Shown: positions 25,151 to 40,100, counted from the stretch's first letter. The stretch is DNA of 64,000 bases from Mytilus galloprovincialis (GCF_965363235.1 NC_134846.1:76482724-76546723), one strand, 5' to 3'. Notes: generated by a model not told the origin, from the sequence alone. Program-made: numbers and translations.

Positions 25151-28100
25151 ATTCCGACCTACCGACCCTATTTTTCAAAATGATGTTACAGGAAACACAT
25201 ATCTTTTTTTTTTAGGCCTAAGAGGTTTCATAACATCCTCATAAGGCCACAGGTACTTGTGGACAGGATACCCTTTGGGTGCCCCTGAGTGAGAATATCC
25301 CGAATGACCCCCCCCCCATGTAGTTTAATTTTGATTTATTTTTTATTAAACATTTATTTAAATTGTTTTCACTGGGAATATATGTCGAAGTTACTGACAA
25401 ACAGCATTTGAGATTTTTGCCAGTCGACTGATATGTATATAGAGAGAAGGTAAGTCACTCTGGTTTTGTTTACTTGAGGTACCAATTAGTAATCACCTTA
25501 AAAATGATATTAATAAACGATCCTACCTTTCATGTCACTGACTTCTTTCCTTTCAATAATGAATTTGCTCTTTAGGGATACATATATTTATTAAATCGGA
25601 GCTCAAATAGTCCAGTAATTCATTGTTTTAATCGAACGATTCACAATTTTTATCGACATTTTGAAATCTTTAAAGCAGAAATGACGGAAATGATGACGAA
25701 CTGACATCTGGCGAGTAATCTGCGCAGCAACGACAACTCCGGTCTTTCTTCCGAGGACTTCCGAATTGCACTGAAATAAATAAAAAAGACAGAGAATGAC
25801 TAAAAAAAGTACAGGAAAATTTCAGCGTTTTTTTATGAAACTGAAAATAGTATCGAGAAACGACAAATATTTATTATGAGCCAAACAGGTGCTAATTCAT
25901 TGTTTAACTGGTTAATAGAAAGTTTGGAAGAAACCACAGACACTGAATATGTTGACTTACTTGAAATAATGTCAAAATTTAAGGCTCCAGTAACTGGCCT
26001 AGCTGTGGATAATTTCATGAAAAAAATTTTCCCCAACATTATTTCAAGTAAGTCAACATATTCAGTGTCTGTGGTTTCTTCCAAACTTTCTATTAACCAG
26101 TTAAACAATGAATTAGCACCTGTTTGGCTCATAATAAATATTTGTCGTTTCTCGATACTATTTTCAGTTTCATAAAAAAACGCTTAAATTTTCCCGTACT
26201 TTTTTTAGTCATTCTCTGTCTTTTATTTATTTCAGTGCAATTCGGAAGTCCTCGGAAGAAAGACCGGAGTTGTCGTTGCTGCGCAGATTACTCGCCAGAT
26301 GTCAGTTCGTCATCATTTCCGTCATTTCTGCTTTGAAGATTTCAAAATGTCGATAAAAATTGTGAATCGTTCGATTAAAACAATGAATTACTGGACTATT
26401 TGAGCTCCGATTTAATAAATATATGTATCCCTAAAGAGCAAATTCATTATTGAAAGGAAAGAAGTCAGTGACATGAAAGGTAGGATCGTTTATTAATATT
26501 ATTTTTAAGGTGATTACTAATTGGTACCTCAAGTAAACAAAACCAGAGTGACACCTTCTCTCTATATACATATCAGTCGACTGGCAAAAATCTCAAATGC
26601 TGTTTGTCAGTAACTTCGACATATATTCCCAGTGAAAACAATTTAAATAAACGTTTAATAAAAAATAAATCAAAATTAAACTACATGGGGGGTCATTCGG
26701 GATATTCTCACTCAGGGGCACCCAAAGGGTATCCTGTCCACAAGTACCTGTGCATAAGGCTCCCAAAAATTGTCTGTTTACGGTTACTCAACCCCCCCTG
26801 CTTTCAAGCTCTGACCCTTAGTCATTTTATTTCTGTTGTAAAGAGAAAAAGATATTGAACTTAAACCCAAGTTTGACATTGTTTGAGTTGCCAATGAATG
26901 AATTCAATAGTCCATTTGCCAATAACTGATTTAGTTCTGTTATCACTTTTTAAACAAATTACTTCCCTTTGTCAATCGTAGACTGGTTCCATACCGGACA
27001 AAATTGGCTTTTGCCAATGCAAAGCATGACAAATTGAAAGTTATGTATCGGCGGTATAACTAATTTTTCATGATGTCAAAAGTATTTAGCTATATTAATT
27101 TACAACAATTTGATAAATTAAAAGATCAGGAAACATTAAAGATTACTCACATTACGCACAGGTAAATTTGCTCTTTCTGCTAGCTCTCCATTGTAAATAA
27201 AAATTAATGTCCCCTATAAGGGATACAACTAAAAAAGGGATCTCTAATTATATGATTATAGGGTCAATTACGGGAAGTGGCAAATAGCCTATTGTTGATA
27301 CATCCTTTACAAAAATATGGAAAAAAATCAAAATGAAAAATAGAATAAAAAAAATGGAAATACTGACCTACCTACCTTATTTTTTTTTTTATTGATGTAA
27401 CCTTAAAGAGACACATTGTTTTTTTGGTCTCATTTGTAATGAATATATGGGTTAAAAGCTCATTAGCGCTTATGTTATGTCTGTATTTCAATGTACAATG
27501 TATACAATGCTTTTAAAACTCTAAATGAAGCTTTTTTATTTATTTATTTAATTACATTGCGTTAATTGCAATGTGAATAATTACCAATCTGTCACTATTA
27601 CATGTCCCCACTAGGCTGATGCTAGGAATAGTAGGTAGGAAAAGATTTTGGTGCAGTCTGTCAGAATTACATTTAAAAATTGATGTAAATTATAATTTGT
27701 AATTTGATTGAAACATGATTAATTAATTTGGCATATTAATGCTAAACCTAGGTCTGGTGTACATTTCACTCATGTTTATAGATAGATAATTATGATAAAC
27801 ATATATATTATAGCGGCAGTACAGGACCCTAAAGTTGACAAAAGCAGAATCTGTCCTTATTTGGACACTATTAATAGGTAAGAACAAATATTATTCTATC
27901 TTCCATGAACAATATTTTATGTCTAGAAGTGGCAAGAAAAAAAACGATCAAAATATTCAGGTAATTTTCCGTCAATCAAAAAATCTATACAAAATTCATC
28001 ATTTTGCTGATTTTAATTGAAGTATTGGTCATGTTGGTAAAAATTTACAATGTACTGTAACTTATTAATTTCAAATTTTAATGTTTTTGGTTTAATGCTG

Positions 28101-31100
28101 TCCATTTATATGTTCACTGTTGGACAAGGGTAATAATCGTATACTTTTCAAGTTATTTGATTGATTTTCATGTGCATTGTTTGACTCTGGAGATGAGTTG
28201 AAAGACAGACTCGGCAGAAGTTGTTTATGAATTATTGAACAACTATTTCAAAAGTAAACTGTTTAGAAGGGGAAAAAAATAGTAGTAATGAATGAGAAGC
28301 ATAATTTATACTTACAAGATTTTAACAATACAGGTTTATATTGATAAATTTTTTGTTTTAGATCTGTTCTTGATTTTGACTTTGAGAAGTTATGTTCTGT
28401 GTCCTTGTCCCACATCAATGTGTATGCATGCTTAGTATGTGGAAAATATTTCCAAGGTAAGTTTAACACACTATTATTTGTCATAAATTCATAATATATA
28501 TACTGTAATAGCATTTAGAACCTTTACTATTGCATATGAGATTTAAATTACCAGTTTCAGGTCTTGAACAGAAGTCTGTAGTAGAGGGGATTCATTATCA
28601 TTTTCCAGAATATATAGTTTAGTTAAAAGTCGAGTCTACTCTAATTTTCATTGCAAATTTATAACTGGTATAACGAAAATTCAGACATGGCCACAAGGGA
28701 AATTTATTTAAAGATTCCGAAACCTTTGGCACTAAAAAACACTAACAATAGTAGAAAATAAATGTGAGAGAACCAACTTGTGACCCTCCATCTCGCAAAG
28801 GAGGACATTTAAAGTTTCAAAGGTCCACTATCTTCACCATATTCCCTTAAGGACAAAAAGGTTAAAGATATAATATCCGTAACAACTAAGAACATTTCTA
28901 TTTAAACTGGTGATGAGTTTGTGAGAAATTATGTCCTAGCTGTATGTTTTTTACTTCAGGTCGTGGAAAAATGTCCCATGCCTATACACACAGTGTGTTG
29001 GAGAGCCATCATGTGTACTTAAACTTACAAACACAAAAGTTCTATTGTCTACCAGATAACTATCAAATCATCGATTCATCTCTAGAAGATATCATTGTAT
29101 GTATATCATTATGATAGGTGGACGGTAACTCAGTGAATAATAAATGAAAGCATCACCCTTTTTCAGATGGACATCTGAATAGTCTTTTTTTCAAATGGTA
29201 AAACATATCTGACTCTAAACTCAATTTAAATCAATTAAATAATTTTCTGGATCATGAGATTTCCATTTCAGGAATGAATGAAATCTGTTAGATTAGAAGG
29301 ATAACAAGACAATTGAGAAATGACTAACCAATATATTTTTTGTATAGTGAACTATCTTTTCATTGTTAAGTTTGAGGTCACAAAGGCTGTTTTATATATA
29401 TTATATTGTTTTATTGATGATATTTCTGTATTTTGACAGTATGTATTGAATCCAACCTTCACACCAGAGCAGATCCAACAGATGGATAACAATAGTAAGC
29501 TGTCAATAGCTTATGACAAGACCACATATTTACCAGGCATGTATTTCATCATTATTCTCATCTTAATATTGTGACATTATTTTTATTGTTAGTTTATTCC
29601 AATGAAACAGGCATTATTCTAATACTTTTCCAGGTCATATTTGTAAATATTTGTAAATTTAGTACTTTATGCTGCTCGACTGAACATGTAAAAATGTAAT
29701 AGGAAAAGTTAATTTTCTTTTGAATTGGCTCAATATGTCAAGACTGTGTCGCATATCTTCCTATAAGTTGTCATTTAAGTAGTCTTAAGATAGTATTTTT
29801 GGCTCAAAGAGAAGAATTTTGATATTTTGCACATAAGAGGTTTTAAATGTTAGCATGTATGCAGGTATGATGGATATCTCGGTCACAAATTAATATCCTT
29901 AGTAAGGAAGCTTACATATTATGAAATCAAGGAAATATATATATTTACAACAGTATGTCCTTTTGAAATTGTAAAGTGAATTTTCATTAAAGATAAGATA
30001 TAGTATGCAACCAAAAGGTGTAAAGGAAGACCACTTACTAGAGGTAAATAGTTTATTGTTATGTTTACATAGGTACTGTAATTTTTAAGAATTATGCTCC
30101 TTGAAGCGATTTGTTAACAATGATTTTTGTTTCAGGTATTGTTGGATTAAACAATATTAAAGCCAATGATTATTGTAATGTGGTACTACAGGTAAGACTA
30201 TTAATCTTATTTAATGAAAGTGACTGACAACCAAAGATAAATCTTTTAAATAGCCCCAGAATTTTTTTGATTGAAATTATTGATGGTCTCTTAACTTTCA
30301 CAATAGTGATGTTTGATTCATCTTTAGGAACATGAAAAATGTAATGAAAGATAACTCCAATGGACATAATTTGTTTAATGCCCAAGAGTTACTCCCCCTT
30401 ATATGCTGCCATATGAAATATATTGTGTAAATTAGAAAATGTTTTTTTAATGATAAATAAGATAATTGTTATAGAATCATTATTCATGGGCGTACCAGAT
30501 TTCATTATTGTTTCAATTGGTTTTTTTTATTGTAGAATATGAAATCTAATTTTTTTTTAGAGCCCACAAGGAAGGTTTTAGTGATAACCTACAGTTATAA
30601 CAGATTTTTTAAATTTTCTATGATTTTCAGAATACTTTTAAGTTGCACCTCTCTTTGTGTACATATTTTAAAAAATTTTGCTGATTTTTGAGATGGTGCA
30701 ATTAATCAGATTTTAGCAACATTCTTGATGTTGGTTCTCTTTTAAGTGTTATCCACTTCCTACATTTTTCAACCTCAAGCCTCATTCTATTTAGCATATT
30801 TGCAACATTTTTGATGGAGGTACCCATTTTGGGAAATCCCTCTTTCAGATTTCAAACTTTCTAGCATGTTTGTATGTATACACATTGCAGATGCACCTCT
30901 TTATGTGAACATATTTGAAGAATATTTGTATGTTTTAGATAATCTCCCTTAAAAATAAGTTTTCATTAGTTTGACTATTTTTTTTTAATTAGAATGTAAA
31001 ACCGTTTTATGCTATTCAAATGGACACTTCTGAAGACAAGTACCAGTATAATTAACAACCATAAAATTGATAATAATATTGATCACCAGCCATTTGAGTC

Positions 31101-34100
31101 CTAAACCCATTTTCTTAATTTTTGCAATCAACTTCTTTCTTTCAGGCATTGTCTCATGTAACACCTTTAAGGGACTATTTCTTACAAGAATCTAATTACA
31201 GTGTAATAAAACGACCTCCAGGTGATCAAATGTGCCTACTTACTCAAAGATTTGGAGAGTTGTTACGGAAGTTATGGAATCCACGTAACTTCAAAGCCCA
31301 TGTCAGCCCACATGAAATGTTACAAGCAGTTGTACTGTGTAGTAAAAAGAAATTACAAATTACAAAGCAAGGTACATATCTAGTCTTGATCAAAGTGTAT
31401 GTGGTTAAAAGAATCTTTGTTATTTAAATTGTTATACAAAGTATAATTTTATCAATGATCATATATATTTTTAGCAGATATAATTTCACTTTTATTATAA
31501 AACAGTTGAACTAGTTGGTTATCGGAAAATCTGAATTCTTGATATTAAATTATCTGAAACTACTTTCAGTAGATGTAAGGCCTAAAAAAAAAAGATATGT
31601 GTTTCTGGTAACATTATTATGAAAAATAGGGTCGGTAGGTCGGAATTCTTTTTTTTTTTGACATTGTAAATGAAATCCGGAAAATTATCATAGTTTTTCC
31701 AAGTCCAGGTCCGTAATTAGTTTCAAAAACCGGAAGTGCGCCATTTGCAATGTTTTTGAAGCACCTGCTGTGCAAATTTCTTGGATTTTAACCAATTTGG
31801 AATACCTTTTGACATTAATAAAATGTTTTACTGGCTTTCTATGCAAGTAGAAGCAAGATAGAAAAAATATTATGTCGTTTAACAGAAGCCTGTGTCAAAA
31901 ACAGGGTCGGTTGATACAATTTTTAACCAGGTTTTATGACAAAAATGTCGGTTATTGATTCAGGGATGTACAGCGGGCAGTCGGGCGGGCGGCAACCAAA
32001 TGATGTTCATGCATTTACTCATGAACCGTTCATCCAAAGCTTTTAAAATTTTAATGTGTTGTTACTGATAACAAGATGAAAGTCAAGTTCAAGAATGACG
32101 ATTTTGACTTTTACCGTTCAGGAGTTATGGTTCTTGAAAGATTAAAAAATGGTGTTTCCAGTCGTGTCCGCGCATATACTCATGAACTGTTCAACCAAAG
32201 CTTTTTAAATTTTAATATGTTGTTACTGATGACAAACTGGAGGTCAAGTTCAATAATGTCGATTTTGACTTTTACCGTTCAGGAGTTATGGTTCTTGAAA
32301 GATAAAAAAAATGGTGTTTCCATTCGTGTTGTTGCATTTACTCATGAACCATTCATTCTAAGCTCTTTCAAATTTTAATATGTTGATACTGATGACAAAA
32401 TGCAGGTCAAATTTGATATTGACGATTTTCACTTTCACCGTTTATCAGTTATGGTTCTTGTGATATTGCCAGGACACAAATAAATGTTAATAAATCCGGT
32501 TTGCTGTCGGTGTGACAGCCTCTTGTTTTTTTTGTTTTTTTGAAGATACAATAAAAAAATTAGGGTCGGGGCTAAAAAAAACAGGATCTGTCGGGTTACC
32601 GTAACTCAGATTTTTTTTTCTCTGCCTAATAGACTTTTTGTCAGGGTTTTTATCTGTAGCTACTTTTTGAAGATGCATAGACTTTTTGTCATGGTTTTTA
32701 CCTGTTACTTCTTTCAGGAAATACATTAAACCTTTTGTCATGGTTTTTATCTTTGACTACTTTCAGGAGATACAGTAGACTTTGTCATGGAATTTATCTT
32801 TAACTGCTTTCAGGAGATGCAATAGTCTGTTTGTCATGGTTTTTATCTGTTACTACTTACAGGGAATACAATAAACCTTTTGTCATGGTTTTTATCTTTA
32901 ACTACTTTCAGGAGATGCAATAGACTTTTTGTCATGGTTTTTAAATGCTGGACATGGAGCTTTAAATGGAACCCGAAAATTGTCAAGTAGTATTATTAAC
33001 AAAACTTTCAGGGGCATAATGAAGGTATATACAAGAAAAGTATTACCTGTAGAATTGGTAAGTACATAATTATAGTTTATTAACATGTATATATATAAAT
33101 GAGAGTTTAAAAGAATTTATTCTAAACTGGCCCTTGCAATTAGATTTTATATGTAAGAAAACATTAAAATGATAATAAGGCATGTTTGTTTAAGTATAAA
33201 GCTCCTTGAATATTTTTTTATGAACAAGATTTAATCTTTCAGAAAAGTTGGCAAAATAAATATAAAAAAGTTCTAACCAACTCAATATAAACAATTATAA
33301 CAAACCTGCAATTCTATTATTAAAACATATGTTATGTTTTTTGGGAATTAAATTACGTTGTTAGTAAGGGAGATTTGTAATGTGTGTTTCATATTTGAAC
33401 AGAATTGCTTCAATGCTTATTTCTGATAACTTAAATGAATTGGGGTTGTTACACAGTGCAGCTTTTAAGTATAATTCTGTTTTATAGATGATAAGATTTT
33501 TTGAAAATTAACTAATTAATTAAATATTGAACTTTTTGTTGAAATAATAAATGTTATTATAAATATGCAGGTTAATACATAATTATTGTTTGTATTCAAA
33601 ACATTCAAAGATATAAACTATTTAATTATTCATCTACAGAATCAATATTTCAACTAGCTGCTTATATAAAGATATAGAGTTATCTCCCATTATGTAGGAT
33701 TTATATCCCTGTTTTGTTTAATATTGTCAGAGGTTATCTCCCATTATGTAGGATTTATATCCCTGTTTTGTTTAATATTGTCAGAGGTTATCTCCCATTA
33801 TGTAGGATTTATTTCCCTGTTTTGTTTTATATTGTCAGAGTTATCTCCCATTATATAGGATTTATATCCCTGTTTTGTTTTATATTGTCAGAGTTATCTC
33901 CCATTATGTAGGATTTATATCTCTGTTTTGTTTTATATTGTCAGAGTTATCTCCCATTATGTAGGATTTATTTCCCTGTTTTGTTTAATATTGTCAGAGG
34001 TTATCTCCCTTTATGTAGGATTTATATCCGTGTTTTGTTTTATATTATCAGAGGTTATCTCCCATTGTGTATGATTTATATCCCTGTTTTGTTTAATATT

Positions 34101-37100
34101 GCCAGAGGCTATCTCCCTTTATGTATGATTTATGTCCCTGTTTTGTTTTATATTGTCAGAGGTTATCTCCCATTATGTAGGATTTATATTCCTGTTTTGT
34201 TTATATTGTCAGAGGTTATCTCCCATTATGTAGGATTGATATCCCTGTTATATTTTATATTGTCAGAGGTTACCTCCCATTATGTAGGATTTATATCTCT
34301 GTTTTGTTTTATATTGTCAGAGTGATGAAGAAAAAGCCAAACTTATGGAACAGGAAGAGTATAAAGGTATGGAGTTTATTTAAATGATTTTGTTATCAGT
34401 CTTCAAAAGCAATTACAGTCTTAACTTCATGTCAAACATTCAAGAATTTTCAACACAAAAATATCCCCAAAAAGTTTTCATACATTTTTATTTTTGTCAA
34501 GCCTACGAATTTTGTTGCAGAAAGCTTGACATAGGGATAATGATCCAGCATGGTTAGCTAACTTTTTAAAAGCTTCATATTTTAGGAAGAGGAAGACCTG
34601 GATGCTTCATACTTTGTTTATATATATATATATATGCCTTATGTTACAAAGTTTCCGTCTGTCACATGTCCATTGTCCTAAACTTCATTTTCATGGTTTG
34701 ATGACTACTTGAAATAAAAGTTTTAAGATTTTTTGTAATGATAATTTCTCTCTTATTATGAGTAATAGGACAAATATATTGGTATGTCTTATCTTGCAAG
34801 GTCCTCATGCTGTCAGACAGTTTTCACTTAAGACAATAGACAAAAAACATATGTTTTAGGCAGCAACCAAAGAAGGACTTCTGAATTAAGGATCCTGCCA
34901 AAGTTCTAGTTTTCTTCCCTGATTACAGACCAGTTTACATGAGGCTACATTGTAGACATTGTTGTCATTAGGGAATTGTGATCAAGTAGCTACAGAACAA
35001 ACATTATTTCTAGTTTATTCTGCACAATGACAATCATGCAGATGCTTGATGAACTTAAATAGTTCAGGCGATTCCCTTTATCTAGTAAATAATGTCATAA
35101 AGTCATGCATAACTGACAAAATTTTCTGGTGAAGGACGTTACTTGAAAGTGGTCTATTTACTAAGACAGCGATGTTATGAATAGTCGATATTTACATTAT
35201 ACTGATGTAATGCTTTCTTATTTCAGTGAGAATGGATGAAATGCCATGGTTATATTTAACATGTGACTTGCCTCCACCCCCTCTGTATCCTGATGAAATG
35301 AGAGAGAACATTATTCCACAGATTCCTTTCTCTGTGCTGCTTTCAAAGTTCAATGGGGTCAATGAAAAAGAATATAAAACCTACAAAGATTCCACCATGA
35401 AACGTTTTGAAATCACACAGTTACCGCCATACATTATAGTATATATTAAGGTAAGCTGGAATATGTACTGATGTTATTGTTTAGTAGTTGCATTATGTTG
35501 AGAAGTAAATATGTTTAATTAGATGAATATGTATTAATCACTGTTATATGTTGTAATGAATTAAATTTGTACGTTAATGTAAAAGACAGGATATGGTGTC
35601 ACAACATATACTGGAAAAATAAAAGCAAAGACACAAGGCTATTCTTCATCTCAAAGTCACTGTGAGTCCTTACCCTTGGAGCAAAAGGTCATATCTCACT
35701 ATAAGATCTACATAACAATTTTGATAATAAACTGTTGGTAAAAAGTTAATTGACAAAAATACCAAACTCCAAGGGAAATTCAAAACAGAAAGTACTTTTT
35801 AAAATGGGAAAATCAACAGCTCAAACATATCTAAAGAATGGATAACAACTGTCATATTCATGACTTGGTATATGCATTTCTTTGTGTGCAGAAAAGGGGG
35901 AATTAAACCTGATTTTATAGATACTAAACCTCAAACTTGTATGACAGTCACATAGAATATCACCATATTGACAACACACTTGTATGACAGTCACATAGAA
36001 TATCATCATATTGACAACACACTTGTATGACAGTCACATAGAATATCACCATATTGACAGTCACATAGAATATCACCATTATTGACAGTCACATAGAATA
36101 TCACCATATTGACAACAATGTAAGAGCAAAACAAAAACCTCAAACTTGTATGACAGTCACATAGAATATCACCATTATTGACAGTCACATAGAATATCAC
36201 CATATTGACAGTCACATAGAATATCACCATTATTGACAATCACATAGAATATCACCATATTGACAGTCACATAGAATATCACCATATTGACAGTCACATA
36301 GAATATCACCATATTGACAGTCACATAGAATATCACCATTATTGACAATCACATAGAATATCACCATATTGACAGTCACATAGAATATCACCATATTGAC
36401 AGTCACATAGAATATCACCATATTGACAGTCACATAGAATATCACCATTATTGACAATCACATAGAATATCACCATATTGACAGTCACATAGAATATCAC
36501 CATATTGACAATCACATAGAATATCACCATATTGACAGTCACATAGAATATCACCATATTGACAGTCACATAGAATATCACCATATTGACAGTCACATAG
36601 AATATCACCATATTGACAATCACATAGAATATCACTATATTGACAACAATGTAAGAGCAAAACAAATAGACATAAAAGGTAAAAACGTCAAAAATTGGAG
36701 TATAGCAGTCAGCATTGTAATATAATCTTAATCATTATAAAAACAAATCACTGTTTTAACAAAGAAACACAAAATAGCATAAAGACAAAGTATGTAAGCA
36801 GACATAGAATACAAGAACTCAAAATTGACCATGGCACCATAACACAATGGTGTAATTACAAAATTTACTTGCAAAAATTATTTGGTTTACCATACCCCTT
36901 ATGACATATTAGCAAGAGACTTTAACTCCGACTTTTTTTGTTTGGTTACGTTTAAAACTAGATTTCCTTGTTTTTATGAAGTACTGTGTTATTAAAAGCT
37001 GTAATTGTCTACTTTGTTTTTCAGAGATTTGCAAAGAATTATTTTATTACAGAGAAGAACCCTACTATTGTTAACTTTCCTATAAAGTAAGTTCAATGTG

Positions 37101-40100
37101 TGATATTTGATAAGTTATTATACACCACATAACAGGGTATAATGTTTTTGACCAGTCTGTCGGTCTGTCCATCAGCCCTGTTCTTGTCAATGCAACTCCT
37201 CTCAAACCACACAACAAAGTTTCATGAAACCTTTTTAGATAATAAGGACATACTATGTAGATGTGCATATCGACAGGAAATTATGATTCAATTTTTTTTT
37301 ATACGACCGCAAATTTTGAAAAAATTTTCGTCGTATATTGCTATCACGTTGGCGTCTGCGTCGTCGTCGTCGTCGTCGTCGTCCGGCGTCCGAATACTTT
37401 TAGTTTTCGCACTCTAACTTTAGTAAAAGTGAATAGAAATCTATGAAATTTTAACACAAGGTTTATGACCATAAAAGGAAGGTTGGTATTGATTTTGGGA
37501 GTTTTGGTCCCAACATTTTAGGAATAAGGGGCCAAAAAGGGCCCAAATAAGCATTTTCTTGGTTTTCGCACCATAACTTTAGTTTAAGTTAATAGAAATC
37601 TATGAAATTTTGACACAAGGTTTATGACCACAAAAGAAAGATTGGGATTGATTTTGGGAGTTTTGGTTTCAATAGTTTAGGAATAAGGGGCCAATAAAGG
37701 GCCCAAATAAGCATTTTTCTTGGTTTTTGCACAATAACCTTAGGTTAAGTAAATGGAAATCTATGAAATTTAAACACAATGTTTATGACCACAAAAGGAA
37801 GGTTGGTATTTATTTTGGGAGTTTAGGACCCAACAGATTAGGAATTAGGGGCCAAAAAGGGACCCAAATAAGCATTTTTCTTGGTTTTCGCACTATAATG
37901 TTAGTATAAGTAAATACAAATCTATGAAATTTAAACACAAGGCTTATGACCATAAAAGGAAGGTTGGTATTGATTTTGGGAGTTTTGGTCCCAACAGTTT
38001 AGGAAAAAGGGGCCCAAAGGGTCCAAAATTAAACTTTGTTTGATTTCATCAAAATTGAATAATTGGGGTTCTTTGATATGCCGAATCTAACTGTATATGT
38101 AGATTCTCAACTTTTGGTCCCGTTTTCAAATTGGTCTACATTAAGGTCCAAAGGGTCCAAAATTAAACTTAGTTTGATTTTGACAAAAAATGAATCGGTT
38201 GGGTTCTTTGATATGTTGAATCTAAAAATGTACTTAGATTCTTGATTATTGAAGTTTTTTTTGGTCCAGTTTTCAAATTGGTCTACATTAAGGTCCAAAG
38301 GGTCCAAAATTAAACTTTGTTTGATTTCATCAAAAATTGAATCCTTGGGGTTCTTTGATATGCCAAATCTAACTGTGTATGTAGATTCTTCATTTTTGGT
38401 CCTGTTTTCAAATTTCAAATTCTACATTAAAGTCCAAAGGGTCCAAAATTAAACTAAGTTTGATTTTAACAAAAATTGAATTCTTGGGCCTCTTTGATAT
38501 GCTGAATCTAAACATGTACTTAGATTTTTAATTATGGGCCCAGTTTTCAAGTTGGTCCAAATCAGGATCTAAAATTATTATATTAAGTATTGTGCAATAG
38601 CAAGTCTTTTCAATTGCACAGTATTGTGCAATGGCAAGAAATATCTAATTGCACAATATTGTGAAATAGCAAATTTTTTTTTAATTAGAGTTATCTTTCT
38701 TTGTCCAGAATAGTAAGCAAGAAATATCCTATTTGTGCAATAGCAAGAATTTTTTTTAATTGGAGTTATCTTTCTTTGTCCAGAATCAACTTAAATCTTT
38801 GTTATATACAATATACAATGTATATACACTTTTTACTACCAACTGATAAATTTAAATAATCTTTACCATTCAGTGATAACAAGCAGTTTTTTTACATCTT
38901 AATATTTTATGATGTATTTAAATGAGTAGTTATTGTTGCAAACTCCATTAGAAATTTGAATTGATATCAGTTTTGAAAAAGGGAAACGGGGATGTGAAAA
39001 AAAAGGGGGGGGGGTTAAATTTTTCTCATTTCAGATTTCATAAATAAAAAGAAAATTTCTTCAAACATTTTTTTGAGAGGATTAATATTCAACAGCATAG
39101 TGATTTGCTCAAAGGCAAAAAAAACCTTTTAAGTTCATTAGACCACATTCATTCTGTGTCAGAAACCTATGCTGTGTCAACTATTTAATTTTAGATTTAA
39201 AAAGTTTGAAGAAGAAATCTTTAATTGATTTGTAAAATCTTGGCATTTGTTTTGTGTAAAAAAAAAAACATGTAATGTCAAAAATTTGATCACAATCCAA
39301 ATTCAGAGCTGTATCATGCTTGAATGTTTTGTCCATACTTGCCCCAACTGTTCAGGGTTCGACCTCTGCGGTCGTATAAAGCTGTGCCCTGCGGAGCACC
39401 TGGTTCTTTCTTACAAGTATTTTCTTTCTCCAGTGACGATGTGGGAACGTGGGATATGTGAGCGCACTCACTAAGGTTCTTTAATTCAATAAATGTTGCA
39501 TAATTAGAGTCAAACATCTTCAATGTTGAAGTCCTATAGTTTTCATTTTCTATCTTTTTGTCTGTCTGTCTGTTCGTAAATGCAGTAAATCCAAAAGTAT
39601 GGGTAGGATGCAAATGAAGTTTTGCACCATTCATGTGTATAATATGTTTATGTGCATATTATTTTATTTTGTGAAAATTGGCCAATTAATTTTGAAATAA
39701 CAGCTTGACATTGATGAGATCTGTTGGACATCAACTTTCTGTTTCTGATACTTTTGAATTTTTTCTTGCATCATGTCTTATTTAAAAATATCTTATACAT
39801 GTACCAATGTAATTTGAAGTCATTCTCATCTTCAAGATAGCTTTCACATTTTGTTTTTCGGAACAGTATTTCATCTTGCTTCTGATAAAGTACAAACCAG
39901 AAAGCTGGGAAAAAAATTTAGAGAGTCAAATTGAAATAAGTAATGTTAACCTTCAAAAAATTGACAGGTTGGACAGATTGTTTTTCAAAACTGTCACAGA
40001 TAATTATTGAAACTCATTTTACTGTTTTAATGACAGTTATAAATAAAAATTAAATGCAGTTTTACAGTTTCTGTTAAAAAATAATTCCTACAATTTCTTT

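Noticed and set aside
25833..26175. 99-codon frames crossing the fold-back centre
   Set aside because: The second half is the reverse complement of the first, so the full frames cannot be natural proteins. Only the arm portion may come from a real gene.
33714..34325. Frames with repeated LCRIYIPVLF-type peptides
   Set aside because: Products of the tandem acceptor array; not coding.
35821..36665. Minus-strand frames with repeated VIFYVTVNM-type peptides
   Set aside because: Products of the 27/28-bp minisatellite; several frames are open at once and shift at 28-bp units.
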